The notes beneath the pieces are model-generated. The model saw only the letters and a list, made by a program, of their open reading frames with translations. It had not been told where the DNA came from and made no database searches. Shown here piece after piece: positions 1-8,873 of a stretch of DNA of 64,000 nt; positions within the stretch are counted from its first letter, which is position 1; each line of letters opens with the position of its first letter. Position numbers and translations under genes: made by a program. Where the stretch lies: NCBI RefSeq assembly GCF_018100795.1, contig NZ_JAGJDY010000014.1, forward strand, positions 34,907-98,906, given 5' to 3'. The stretch comes from Alteromonas sp. MMG017 (GTDB lineage Bacteria > Pseudomonadota > Gammaproteobacteria > Enterobacterales > Alteromonadaceae).

Positions 1-147
1 GATTTCACGTATAAATCTAACGACCAAACTACAGTTTTACCACCCACTCGCCTATTTATCCATCACTCACGATGATGCTTGTCTATTAGATGGATAAACG
101 CTAATTTTGCAACAAGCTGTTAACAAAATTTGATGTAGGTGCTGTAC

Positions 148-2364
148 ATGGTTAATTCAGAGCAAAACGTGGTGAAATCAGAGCAAAGCGGGGTTAGCCC
201 AGAACAAAAACTCCATTACTCAACCTGTACGCTGTGCGAAGCCATGTGCGGTATTGAAGTGGCAACACAGGGTAATCGCATACTCTCCATCAAGGGAGAC
301 AAAAATAACCCGTTTAGTGAAGGCCACGTATGCCCCAAAGCCAGTGCATTGAAAGATTTGTATGACGACCCTGATAGATTAAAACGGCCAGTAAAAAAGG
401 TGGGTGATGAGTGGCAAGAAATACCGTGGAGTGAGGCTTTCGACTATGTTGCTGAAAAACTCCATCATATCCAGTCTACACATGGTAAAGATGCTGTTGG
501 CGTGTATTTAGGTAATCCGAATGCCCACAACATGGGGGCTATCTTGTTCGGCCCTTATTTTTATCGCGCCCTTGAGTCACACAATAGATATTCTGCCACT
601 TCGGTAGATCAACTCCCTCATCATATCGTGAGTCGCAGGCTGTTCGGTCATATGTCGCAAATTCCTATTCCAGATATCGACCATACCCAACACTTTGTGA
701 TTATTGGTGGAAACCCGCTGGCTTCCAATGGCAGCATCATGACAGTACCCAACGTTAAAAAGCGCTTAAAAGGCGTGCAAAAACGCGGTGGTAAAGTCGT
801 GGTTATCGACCCTAAACGGACAGACACTGCTGATTTAAGCTGCGAGCATCACTTTATTCGACCTGGCAGCGACGTATTGCTATTACTTGCTATGTTACAT
901 GTGGTATTTGAAAAGCAATTGCATAATGCAGAAGCGCTTTTACCTTACGCCGAAGATTTATATGATGTTAAAGGCTATGTAAAAGACTTTTCGCCCGAAA
1001 ATGTTAGCGAACTAATCGGTATTGAAGCTTCGCAAATAACCCAACTGGTTACCGATTTTTGCAGTGCTGAATCTGCAGTCTGTTACGGGCGTATGGGCGC
1101 GAGTGTGCAAGCATTTGGCACACTCACTCAATATCTGATCATGCTGTTTAACATGTTGACTGGAAACTTAGACAGGCAGGGGGGAATGATGTTTACCCAA
1201 CCTGCCGCCGATTTTCTTCCCGTATCCAGCAGGGGAAGCATGGGAGGTTATAGTTCACGGGTGAGAGGTTTACCGGCTTTTGCAGGTGAATACCCAGTAG
1301 CATGTTTAGCAGAGGAAATATTAACACCGGGTGAAGGCCAAATTAAGGCCATGGTGATAGGTGCTGGTAATCCGGTGGTAACAACGCCTAATACCGAGCA
1401 GTTGGAACGTGCGTTTTCACAACTTGATTTTGTCGTGTCTGTGGACTTCTACATTTCTGAAACCTCTCGGCATGCAGATATTATATTACCGCCCGTGACC
1501 CCGTTAGAGCGTGACCACTATGATGTGGTTTTTCACAACTTTGCAGTAAGAAATTACGCCACCTATTCTGAGGCAGTGGTAAACATAGATGACAATCAAT
1601 TAAACGATTGGCAGATATACTTATCATTGGCAGAGCGCCTAGATAAATTAAATGGAAAAAGCACCGCACACTATCAAGCACTATGGCAAAAGCAGCCAAA
1701 AGGTGTGATAGATGATTTATTAAAGAATGGCCAATACGGGGCTAGTGCAAGCGCTAATAGCCATGACAACCCTAGCAGCAATGACTGGGAAGGCTATAAC
1801 TTGTCGTTAGACAAGCTTAAAGCGCACCCGCATGGCATCGATCTTGGGCCGTTGCAGAGTGCTTTACCTAACGCTATTTTTCACGAGAACAAAAAAATCG
1901 ATTTAGATTTCGATTACTTTATGCCAGATATTGCCCGAGTAAAGGCGCACTTTTTCGAGCCGATGCGTAACCAAAATCAGATGGTATTAATTGGTAGGCG
2001 TCATATTAAAACGAACAACTCGTGGTTACATAATAGCCCCAGAATGGTAAAGGGAAATAATCGCTGTACGTTGCAATTACACCCTGCAGATGCCGACAAC
2101 TATGCTGTGAATGAAGGCGATATGGTTAAAGTCACTTCAAGAGTGGGTCATGTTCTAGTGGAAGCTGAAATTATCGATTCTATTATGCCAGGCGTAGTCT
2201 CTATTCCGCATGGCTGGGGTCATAATAAAAAGGGGATAAAACTGGGTGTCGCTAGCCAATACCCGGGCGTTAATACCAATATTCTGACAGACGAAATGCA
2301 GGTGGATACTTTGTCGGGGAATGGCGTATTGAACGGTGTGCCCGTTTCTTTAGAGAGGATGTAA
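148..2364 (+). CDS. Molybdopterin-dependent oxidoreductase with N-terminal [4Fe-4S] site
   Basis: The 738-residue protein belongs to the large Mo/W-bisPGD oxidoreductase family (formate dehydrogenase, nitrate reductase and relatives). Cys27, Cys30 and Cys34 (CTLCEAMC) plus Cys62 (GHVCPK) form the expected [4Fe-4S] ligand set; the molybdopterin and C-terminal dinucleotide-binding domains (RRHIKTNNSW, then VPHGWGH-like IPHGWGH) follow. No Tat or Sec signal is visible, so a cytoplasmic location is inferred. The ATG at 148 is chosen because TAGGT lies 7 nt upstream; a GTG at 139 is also in frame but has no ribosome site. No electron-transfer subunit or chaperone gene is adjacent, so the substrate cannot be named. 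The segment SVDQLPHH lies where family members carry the Mo ligand, but I cannot assign the ligand residue. Confidence 0.88.
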   Translation: MVNSEQNVVKSEQSGVSPEQKLHYSTCTLCEAMCGIEVATQGNRILSIKGDKNNPFSEGHVCPKASALKDLYDDPDRLKRPVKKVGDEWQEIPWSEAFDYVAEKLHHIQSTHGKDAVGVYLGNPNAHNMGAILFGPYFYRALESHNRYSATSVDQLPHHIVSRRLFGHMSQIPIPDIDHTQHFVIIGGNPLASNGSIMTVPNVKKRLKGVQKRGGKVVVIDPKRTDTADLSCEHHFIRPGSDVLLLLAMLHVVFEKQLHNAEALLPYAEDLYDVKGYVKDFSPENVSELIGIEASQITQLVTDFCSAESAVCYGRMGASVQAFGTLTQYLIMLFNMLTGNLDRQGGMMFTQPAADFLPVSSRGSMGGYSSRVRGLPAFAGEYPVACLAEEILTPGEGQIKAMVIGAGNPVVTTPNTEQLERAFSQLDFVVSVDFYISETSRHADIILPPVTPLERDHYDVVFHNFAVRNYATYSEAVVNIDDNQLNDWQIYLSLAERLDKLNGKSTAHYQALWQKQPKGVIDDLLKNGQYGASASANSHDNPSSNDWEGYNLSLDKLKAHPHGIDLGPLQSALPNAIFHENKKIDLDFDYFMPDIARVKAHFFEPMRNQNQMVLIGRRHIKTNNSWLHNSPRMVKGNNRCTLQLHPADADNYAVNEGDMVKVTSRVGHVLVEAEIIDSIMPGVVSIPHGWGHNKKGIKLGVASQYPGVNTNILTDEMQVDTLSGNGVLNGVPVSLERM

Positions 2365-2368
2365 AAGA

Positions 2369-2400
2369 AAGGCGATAATCAACAAATTGATTATCGCCTT
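2369..2400. terminator. Bidirectional terminator between the Mo oxidoreductase and gor
   Basis: A perfect 12-bp stem (2369-2380 with 2389-2400, arm AAGGCGATAATC) encloses an 8-nt loop. On the minus strand it is followed by a T-rich run, so it should end gor transcripts; on the plus strand it begins 5 nt after the oxidoreductase stop codon and has only a weak T run. Confidence 0.75.
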
Positions 2401-2471
2401 ACATTTTATAAGTACACTAGTGTTTTACTAAGCTTAGCTAAGACTTCCTAATTTCAGCTATGTAAAACCAA

Positions 2472-3821
2472 CTAGGTCATCGTAACGTATTCTTCAGCAC
2501 TAGTAGGGTGAATGGCCACACAGGCATCAAAATCGGCTTTGGTTGCGCCCATCTTAATGGCTACAGCAAAGCCTTGTAGAATTTCATCCATACCGTGGCC
2601 TATGCCGTGAAGGCCAACTACTTTTTCATCTTCACCTGCACACACCAATTTCATTTTGGTCATTTGGCGGTGACGGGTTACCGCAGTGTACATAGACGCA
2701 AAGCTCGACGAGTACACTTTGATATTGTCTTCACCGTACTGTTCAACCGCTTCTGGTTCGGTTAACCCAATTGTGCCAATAGGCGGGTGGCTAAACACCA
2801 CAGTAGGGATCATGGTGTAATCCATGTGCGCGTCTTCTTGGCCGTTGAATAAACGTTCGCTTAGTAAGCGACCTGCTTTTACTGCTACAGGCGTTAATTC
2901 GGCTTCACCCGTAATATCACCCACAGCGTAGATGTTCTTAGCTGTAGTATTTTGATATTTGTCCACTTTCACCGTGCCGTTTTCAGAAAGCTCAACATCG
3001 GTATTTTCAATCGCTATCACATCGGTAGACGGTTCGCGGCCTATAGCCCAAATGAGGCAGTCTGCTTCAAGTACTTCACCGTTGGTAAGGTGAATTGAAA
3101 GGTTTTTACCTTCACCACGCTCTACTTTTTCAACGCTGGTGTGGTTGTGCAATGTGCAGCCTTCAGCGTGGATCATATCAACCAAGGTTTCATGAATAAT
3201 TGGGTCGAAGTGGCGAAGCGGTGCTTGTTTACGCACGACTAAGTGAGTTTCTGTTCCTAAGCTATGCAGTACGCCCGCAAGCTCAACGCCAATGTAACCT
3301 GCACCTATTACAACCGCTTTTTTAGGTTGCTCTTTAAGTGCAAAGAAGCCATCCGAATTTATACCGTGCTGGGCACCTGGAATATCGGGTATAACAGGAC
3401 GTCCACCGGTTGCAATTGTTATGTGGTCGGCTGTATAGGTTTCGCCATCGACTTCAACAGTATTGTTATCAACAAACTTCGCGAAGCCACGAATAAGAGT
3501 AACGTCGTTAGCGGTTAACGAGCGGTCGTATGAAGCATGAATACGTTCAATATAGGCTTGGCGGCTGGCTACTAAGCTATCCCAACTGAAATGGTTCAGC
3601 GACACATCAAAACCGTACTCTGGTGCATAGCGATGGATAGCTTCGGCAACTTGTGCGCCGTACCACATGGCTTTTTTAGGCACACAGCCTACGTTAACGC
3701 ATGTGCCGCCAATATCTTTAGCTTCAATAATGGCTGCTTTTTTACCATGCTTGGCGGCACGGTTTGCAGACGCAATGCCGCCACTACCGCCGCCTATGCA
3801 GATATAATCAAAATGTTTCAT
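2472..3821 (-). CDS. gor: Glutathione reductase
   Basis: Flavoprotein disulfide reductase that uses NADPH to reduce glutathione disulfide in the cytoplasm. The 449-residue product matches the usual length (about 450). It shows the FAD motif GGGSGG near the N-terminus, the redox pair Cys41/Cys46 in GGTCVNVGC, an NADPH-domain GAGYIGVEL motif and the C-terminal catalytic HPTSAEEYV with the active-site His. The ATG at 3821 is chosen because AAGGCGG sits just upstream and the protein then starts MKHFDYI like other Gor proteins; an in-frame start at 3860 would add 13 residues without family support. It is monocistronic, between two terminators. Confidence 0.95.
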   Translation of the reverse strand: MKHFDYICIGGGSGGIASANRAAKHGKKAAIIEAKDIGGTCVNVGCVPKKAMWYGAQVAEAIHRYAPEYGFDVSLNHFSWDSLVASRQAYIERIHASYDRSLTANDVTLIRGFAKFVDNNTVEVDGETYTADHITIATGGRPVIPDIPGAQHGINSDGFFALKEQPKKAVVIGAGYIGVELAGVLHSLGTETHLVVRKQAPLRHFDPIIHETLVDMIHAEGCTLHNHTSVEKVERGEGKNLSIHLTNGEVLEADCLIWAIGREPSTDVIAIENTDVELSENGTVKVDKYQNTTAKNIYAVGDITGEAELTPVAVKAGRLLSERLFNGQEDAHMDYTMIPTVVFSHPPIGTIGLTEPEAVEQYGEDNIKVYSSSFASMYTAVTRHRQMTKMKLVCAGEDEKVVGLHGIGHGMDEILQGFAVAIKMGATKADFDACVAIHPTSAEEYVTMT

Positions 3822-3956
3822 GTTAACCGCCTTATTATCCGTTAGGCCTAGAGTTGTCATTTATTGTGACACGAAATTGAAGGAATACACACTGTATACG
3901 CGTTTAAGAGACCGAGGCGTAAGGTAGAAGATTTCATTATCGTAGGCATCAGTGAC

Positions 3957-3996
3957 AAAAAAAACAAAGAAGCACTAATTGCCTTAGTGCTTCTTT
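3957..3996 (-). terminator. Terminator of the PhnD-kinase-regulator operon
   Basis: A 13-bp perfect stem (3966-3978 with 3984-3996, arm AAAGAAGCACTAA) with a 5-nt loop is followed on the minus strand by a run of T residues. It lies about 40 nt beyond the response-regulator stop codon and separates that operon from gor. Confidence 0.85.
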
Positions 3997-4035
3997 ATTC
4001 CAGTTTTATGGGTACTACCATAGATGCACTAAAGA

Positions 4036-5364
4036 TCATGCATCTTGAGGTGTAGCAGCTTCCTCGCCTTCATCTAACGGTGTCTCGGGCTCAATCAAGA
4101 TACTGAATTCGCGGCGACGCTCTTGTTCAAATTGCGTTAGCTTTTGGATAGTGGCATCAGTGAAAACATGCCCTTCGGGCAGTATAAGAATATGGCTGTC
4201 ATTGTATAAATTTTTGGCTAACACCATGCCCGCTTTTAGCTGCGAGGCTTTCATGGTGTTGTAAATGTATTTTGACGTGTTCACATCATCATCTGCCAAC
4301 AAAAATGACAGAATTTCGCCGTCGTACCGTGTGTTGGTATGCTTTTTCATTTCGGCTTTTGCATCCCGCGGTGTCATTTCTTCACCACTCATTCGACCGG
4401 TGACTAAACGCCAGTAATCTCTTGCGATTGATACGATGCGAGCGCCAATGGGTATCTCTTTTGCCACTACATTACGGGGGCCTGCACCATTGTAATGCTC
4501 GAATTGGAATTCAATCATGTCTGATACTGGCTGTAACTCTGTTGCAGGTGCCAGCATAAGCGCTGCTTGTTTGGTTTGATCTAAGTAGTTCTGTTGTTGC
4601 TGGTACTTTAGTTTCGAAAACGGGGCTAGAAAATCGTCTGTATTTAGCCCTAGTAAACCAAGTTCACAAATGAGCCCAGCATAGCGCACCCGTTTAACGT
4701 CTTCAGGGCTCAGTTGAAGGTATTTTGCTAACTTAGTGGCAAGCTCGCTCACTTCAATGGCAAACTTACCGTCTATATTGGGGTTAATACTAATAACGTT
4801 AAACAGCACTTGTTCCATTGCAAGATTATGCTTTTCAATCTTATTCAACGCGGCTTTAATTTGGCGAGTACGCTTATGCACCATTTGTTCAAGTGACGTA
4901 TTCACTTCTTTTAACTTGCGATTTTGTAGTCGGGTCAATTTCTGCAGGCGGGCATTTTCGTTTTTTAACTTTACTCGTTCTAACCCATCTTCAATGGCAG
5001 ATATAAGCTCTTTGTTGTCCCACGGCTTTTGTAAATAACGATGAATCTTTCCTTCGTTAACCGCTTTAATAGTCGATTCTATATCGGCATAGCCGGTTAG
5101 CACTAACCGATAACTTTCAGGGTACAACTCTGCAACTTGTTGAAGTAATTCAGCACCAGACATCTGTGGCATTTTCATATCGGAAATGATCACGTGAACA
5201 TCATTTTCTTTCATGATTTCTAACGCTTTTGCGCCACTGTCAGCCAGCAATAAATTGACTTTTAAAGAAAATAGCGCCCGCTTAATGGCGCGAAGAATAT
5301 TGGGTTCATCGTCAACAAATAAAACAGTGTACACATCAGTGTTTTGGTCAGTGGTATCATTCAT
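4036..5364 (-). CDS. Response regulator with receiver, coiled coil and degenerate HD-GYP-like domain
   Basis: 442 residues. The N-terminal receiver is complete (acidic Asp18/Asp19, phospho-acceptor Asp62 in ISDMKMP, conserved Lys in LQKPWD). A predicted coiled coil follows (about 125-185), then a domain resembling HD-GYP phosphodiesterases. Its first motif reads YAGLICELGLLGL where active enzymes have a His-Asp pair, and the GYP segment reads HYNGAGP. Loss of the metal-binding HD suggests a non-catalytic, protein- or ligand-binding output. It is the last gene of a three-gene operon; its ATG overlaps the kinase stop (ATGA), implying translational coupling and that the kinase is its partner. 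The target is unknown. Confidence 0.85.
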   Translation of the reverse strand: MNDTTDQNTDVYTVLFVDDEPNILRAIKRALFSLKVNLLLADSGAKALEIMKENDVHVIISDMKMPQMSGAELLQQVAELYPESYRLVLTGYADIESTIKAVNEGKIHRYLQKPWDNKELISAIEDGLERVKLKNENARLQKLTRLQNRKLKEVNTSLEQMVHKRTRQIKAALNKIEKHNLAMEQVLFNVISINPNIDGKFAIEVSELATKLAKYLQLSPEDVKRVRYAGLICELGLLGLNTDDFLAPFSKLKYQQQQNYLDQTKQAALMLAPATELQPVSDMIEFQFEHYNGAGPRNVVAKEIPIGARIVSIARDYWRLVTGRMSGEEMTPRDAKAEMKKHTNTRYDGEILSFLLADDDVNTSKYIYNTMKASQLKAGMVLAKNLYNDSHILILPEGHVFTDATIQKLTQFEQERRREFSILIEPETPLDEGEEAATPQDA

Positions 5365-7061
5365 AGTGAATCGTCCTGAAAAGAATCTTCGGCGTTGTCG
5401 TCTAACGGGTTATATATTGGTAGGCTAAGCGTGAAACAGCTTCCTTCTCCATCTTTACTTGAAGCATGAAGAGTGCCGCCGTGCTCTTGAGCAATGCCGA
5501 AAGAAATAGAAAGCCCAAGTCCGGTGCCTTGCCCTTCTGGTTTGGTAGTGAAGAAGGGATTAAATAATTTATCTAGATGGCTCGACTCAATACCGCAGCC
5601 AGTGTCTTGTACGCTTAGTTCAACGTTACCATCTACTTCTCGCGTAGTAATGGTAATGGCGCCCTGTATGCCAGTGCTTTCGATGGCTTGCCCAGCATTA
5701 ATAAGAAGGTTGGTCACCACTTGTGAAATTTTACCCATGTTCATCATAATATGGGGAATCGACCCTAAATGTGTTTCTACACTGCATATATATTTTAGCT
5801 GGTTGTTCACCATCGCTAGGGTGGTGCGAACACAATCGTTTAGGTTGTAAGATTGCATTTCATCACTGTCTACACGTGAGAAAAGCTTTAGCCCTTTAAC
5901 TATTTCGGCAACCCGAACTAAACCGTCTTTCGAATCGGTGATGAGTTCAGAGATATCGCTATTGATAAATTCCATATCTTGCTGCTGTATAATGTTACGC
6001 AACTGTTTTATCGCTTCATCTTGTTGGGTGGCGGTATCTTTTGAAAGCACATCGTTAAGCTGTTGGAATATCATTTGGTAGGTTGATACATATTCGCTGA
6101 GGGTATGCATATTGCTATTCACAAACCCTATCGGGTTATTGATTTCGTGTGCTACCCCTGCGGCCAATTGGCCAACTGATGCCATCTTCTCTGCTTGTAA
6201 CAATTGAACCTGTGCTTCTTTTAAGTCTTTATTTGCTTCTTCAAGCTGGAAATTTTTCTGATTTAACAACGAGGTACGTTGCTTTACTTTCACTTCCAAT
6301 AAGCTATTAAGTTCTTTAAGTTCATCTTCAACGCGCTCGCGATGAATGTTCTCGTCTTTTAAAAGCTCAACCAATTGGTTAAATGCTTCTGCCAGCTCAC
6401 TGAGTTCATCTTTGCCGCGCACTTTGACAGAGATATTCTGGTAATTTTTATCTTTAACCGCTGCCCCTAAATGCCTAGCGCCTGCGCGCAATTGTTTTAA
6501 CTGCGACATTAAGTACGACCCAAGTAAGAATGAGCATAATGCAATAAGGGCGAGTTCTATGGCGGCGAGGGTTAGTGTCCAGGTACGTACCCGTTTTACT
6601 GACCGATTAATAGAATCAACATCAAGGCCTATTTCTACTCTGCCAAATAAGGTCTCGCCAACTGTAATATCAGCAGCGGTATCGTATATACCGTCTTCGG
6701 CACTCATTACATCTCTATCTTGCTTAAAGGGGTGATTAAGAGCCTCTGGCTCACCTTTTTCTACATACACGTTGTTGTTGTTATCGAGAACCCGAACATA
6801 GCTAATATTGGGGTTTGAAAGCATTTCTGTTGCATCTGCCTCTAGCGAAGCGAGGTCATAACTCAAAAAGGCATTTTTCGCGGTAGAGACAAACAAGGTT
6901 GTGGTGGTTTGGGCAGACGTCTCAACACTGGTGTCGACTAAGTCATTTAATAGTTTAAATACGGTTGTGATAAGAATTAAAAACAAAATGGCAGCAATAA
7001 GCGCCACCCCAACAATAGTTTTGGTTCGTAGCGATAGCGTGAGCAACGCATCTCTTTTCAC
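5361..7061 (-). CDS. Membrane sensor histidine kinase of the PhnD-linked operon
   Basis: 566 residues. Transmembrane helices at about 15-37 and 161-183 flank a periplasmic sensor region of about 120 residues; a HAMP domain (about 184-236) and coiled coil lead to the kinase core. The phospho-acceptor is His305 in GVAHEINNP, typical of the HisKA group related to NtrB/DctB-like kinases; ATP-binding boxes (DTGCGIE, GQGTGLGLSI) are present. Start and stop overlap its neighbours by 4 nt each (ATGA), so binding protein, kinase and regulator are probably made together. The likely role is to sense the loaded or unloaded state of the periplasmic PhnD-like protein; this is inferred from the operon layout. 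Confidence 0.92.
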   Translation of the reverse strand: MKRDALLTLSLRTKTIVGVALIAAILFLILITTVFKLLNDLVDTSVETSAQTTTTLFVSTAKNAFLSYDLASLEADATEMLSNPNISYVRVLDNNNNVYVEKGEPEALNHPFKQDRDVMSAEDGIYDTAADITVGETLFGRVEIGLDVDSINRSVKRVRTWTLTLAAIELALIALCSFLLGSYLMSQLKQLRAGARHLGAAVKDKNYQNISVKVRGKDELSELAEAFNQLVELLKDENIHRERVEDELKELNSLLEVKVKQRTSLLNQKNFQLEEANKDLKEAQVQLLQAEKMASVGQLAAGVAHEINNPIGFVNSNMHTLSEYVSTYQMIFQQLNDVLSKDTATQQDEAIKQLRNIIQQQDMEFINSDISELITDSKDGLVRVAEIVKGLKLFSRVDSDEMQSYNLNDCVRTTLAMVNNQLKYICSVETHLGSIPHIMMNMGKISQVVTNLLINAGQAIESTGIQGAITITTREVDGNVELSVQDTGCGIESSHLDKLFNPFFTTKPEGQGTGLGLSISFGIAQEHGGTLHASSKDGEGSCFTLSLPIYNPLDDNAEDSFQDDSL

Positions 7062-7897
7062 AATTGCGGCCTTGCTAAGGAAGTGATGCCAAGGGATCGT
7101 ACGTCGTCCCAGTCTTCATCTACTGACGACATAAAACCTTTAAAGCCGATGTTCTTCAATAGTTGTTTATTGTCTTCGTCCTTCGACAGGGTAAGCAACG
7201 CTTTCAATAGGGCTTCTCTTTGCGCATCGGTAATTCGAGGGTGGGTGGCTATTGCATGGGGGGTATACCCATCACTTTCCCATAAAATACGAAGAGCACT
7301 TCGTGTATTGTCATCAATACCACTAAAGGTTCTTATTATGCCGCCACCGGCGTTAAAAAAACCTCGTTGTACATTCAGGTACACTGAATCATGAGAATGC
7401 ACATAGCGCGGCGTAAAAAGAATGTCCTGCTGTTTCAAATATGCACTGGGGATGATAGTGGCAGCGAATGCGGCAGGAGAAGGAAAGGCAATGTCTTCAC
7501 CATCAAGATCGCCAAGTGACATAATATCGCTGTTTGCATTCACAACAATTATGCCTTTAATGCGCTTGTCTAATTGGCGAGCCAGTGCGCGGTAGCCAAC
7601 TGAGTCATGAAATACCACAAAGTGGTAAGGGTTCATGTAGGCAATGTCGTATTCTCCCTCGGCCAGTCTTTGTTCGAAGGTAGGAATATCTTTCGCCGTT
7701 TTAAACACCACATTAATGTCGGCATGTTCAGAGATATAGTTGATAAGCGGTTGCCAGGTTTCAGCAAGCTTTTTCGCTGACTGTTGTGGCACTATTCCAA
7801 GGGTTAACGTATTGCATGCACCATAAGAGGCGAACAACGTGAGTGCTAAAAAAGCAAAAATACGACGTGCAGCTTGAAACATTGATTTTTTCACCAT
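7058..7897 (-). CDS. PhnD-like periplasmic binding protein, transporter-less
   Basis: 279-residue exported protein: basic N-terminus, hydrophobic helix and likely cleavage before NTLTLGIVPQ. The mature part resembles the phosphate/phosphite/phosphonate-binding PhnD family (start TLGIVPQQ, then DIAYMNPYHFVVF and DLDGEDIAFPSPAAFAATI). In PhnD transporters the gene is followed by an ATPase and a permease; here it is followed by a histidine kinase and response regulator with overlapping codons. I infer that it acts as a co-sensor presenting a ligand to the kinase. The ligand may be an oxyanion, but the binding residues cannot be verified by eye. Alternative: a binding protein serving a transporter encoded elsewhere. 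Confidence 0.85.
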   Translation of the reverse strand: MVKKSMFQAARRIFAFLALTLFASYGACNTLTLGIVPQQSAKKLAETWQPLINYISEHADINVVFKTAKDIPTFEQRLAEGEYDIAYMNPYHFVVFHDSVGYRALARQLDKRIKGIIVVNANSDIMSLGDLDGEDIAFPSPAAFAATIIPSAYLKQQDILFTPRYVHSHDSVYLNVQRGFFNAGGGIIRTFSGIDDNTRSALRILWESDGYTPHAIATHPRITDAQREALLKALLTLSKDEDNKQLLKNIGFKGFMSSVDEDWDDVRSLGITSLARPQL

Positions 7898-7993
7898 GAT
7901 TCACCCCAAACTCACTCATTTAAAAAACGCATTTAAAACGATTCAATTAAAAAGGCCAAAGCCAAAAACTGGTCAAGTTTACTTACTATGAAC

Positions 7994-8554
7994 TTACTCA
8001 AGCATGAACTTCTCAATGGTTTCGATAAGTTCGCCATTGGCAAATGGTTTTGAAAGTGCAGCATTTGCGCCTAATTCGATAGCTCGATCAAGACTGATAT
8101 CGTCAAGTGCTGAAATGACTAAAATTTTTAAATTTTTATACTTAGGTTGTTCTCTAACAAACTGGATAACGCTATAACCATCCATGCCAGGCATACTTAA
8201 ATCGAGGGTCATTAACTTGGAGTTATACTGGCTCAACATAATGCCGGCTTGAAACCCACCCGTAGCAATATAACTTTCATAACCACCTCGCCGTGCCACC
8301 CGTTGAATTGATTTTGCCACCGACATCTCATCATCAACGATAAGAATGGAAGGTGATATCTCACTTTGGAGGTCGTCGGGAATAGGGATGTTGTGATGCT
8401 CAAGAAAGGATACAAAGTCCGAGACTAACACGCGATTATTGCCACGACCTGGCAGCTTAAACCCTTTGAGTTTGCCGCTTTCTATCCACCGGATCACGGT
8501 GCGAAGGTTTACATCGCAGTAAGTTGCGATTTCACCTGATGTTAATGTCTTCAT
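7994..8554 (-). CDS. Excisionase-type HTH fused to a receiver domain
   Basis: 186 residues. Residues 1-55 form a MerR/excisionase-like winged helix (SGEIATYCDVNLRTVIRW, then LPGRGNNRVLVSDFVSFL). Residues 68-186 form a complete receiver domain (Asp74-Asp75-Glu76, phospho-acceptor Asp118 in LDLSMPGMDG, Lys169 in LSKP). Most DNA-binding response regulators have the receiver first; here the order is reversed. It lies 96 nt upstream of the PhnD-like gene on the same strand with no terminator visible between, so it may belong to the same regulatory system. Which kinase phosphorylates it is unknown. Confidence 0.85.
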   Translation of the reverse strand: MKTLTSGEIATYCDVNLRTVIRWIESGKLKGFKLPGRGNNRVLVSDFVSFLEHHNIPIPDDLQSEISPSILIVDDEMSVAKSIQRVARRGGYESYIATGGFQAGIMLSQYNSKLMTLDLSMPGMDGYSVIQFVREQPKYKNLKILVISALDDISLDRAIELGANAALSKPFANGELIETIEKFMLE

Positions 8555-8842
8555 TGCTCAATTCCTAATGCCAACTTGTAACGTTATAGCACTGAATAGG
8601 ATTGTTCACAATTTAGACAAAAGTAGTGAATGTGACATTTGTGACACTCTTTTTTAGGGTTTTTAGCTGCTGAATGAGTAAGTTACTTAACTTTTAATGA
8701 AGCGCTTAAAAAGAAAGAATTATTCAAAATTTGATCTGCACGCTTACCGTTTACAGTAATCCTAGTATAGAACCCAAAAATATCACTGTTGCCTTGCGCA
8801 ATTACAGCGCTTGTTTTTATTGCAAACAACCCCAACATAACT

Positions 8843-8851
8843 TGCTATACG
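8843..8851 (+). promoter_or_regulatory. Candidate extended -10 promoter for oligopeptidase A
   Basis: In the 319-nt divergent gap 8555-8873, TGCTATACG has the extended -10 form (TGn plus TATACG) and would start a transcript about 15 nt before the ATG. No good -35 is visible. The gap also holds a direct repeat of TGTGACA around 8634-8650, possibly half-sites for a regulator; nothing else was recognised there. Confidence 0.35.
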
Positions 8852-8873
8852 AATTGAAAAGAGTAGACAGATT

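Noticed and set aside
139..147. GTG 139 as start of the molybdopterin oxidoreductase
   Set aside because: The ribosome site TAGGT lies at the correct distance from ATG 148, not from GTG 139.
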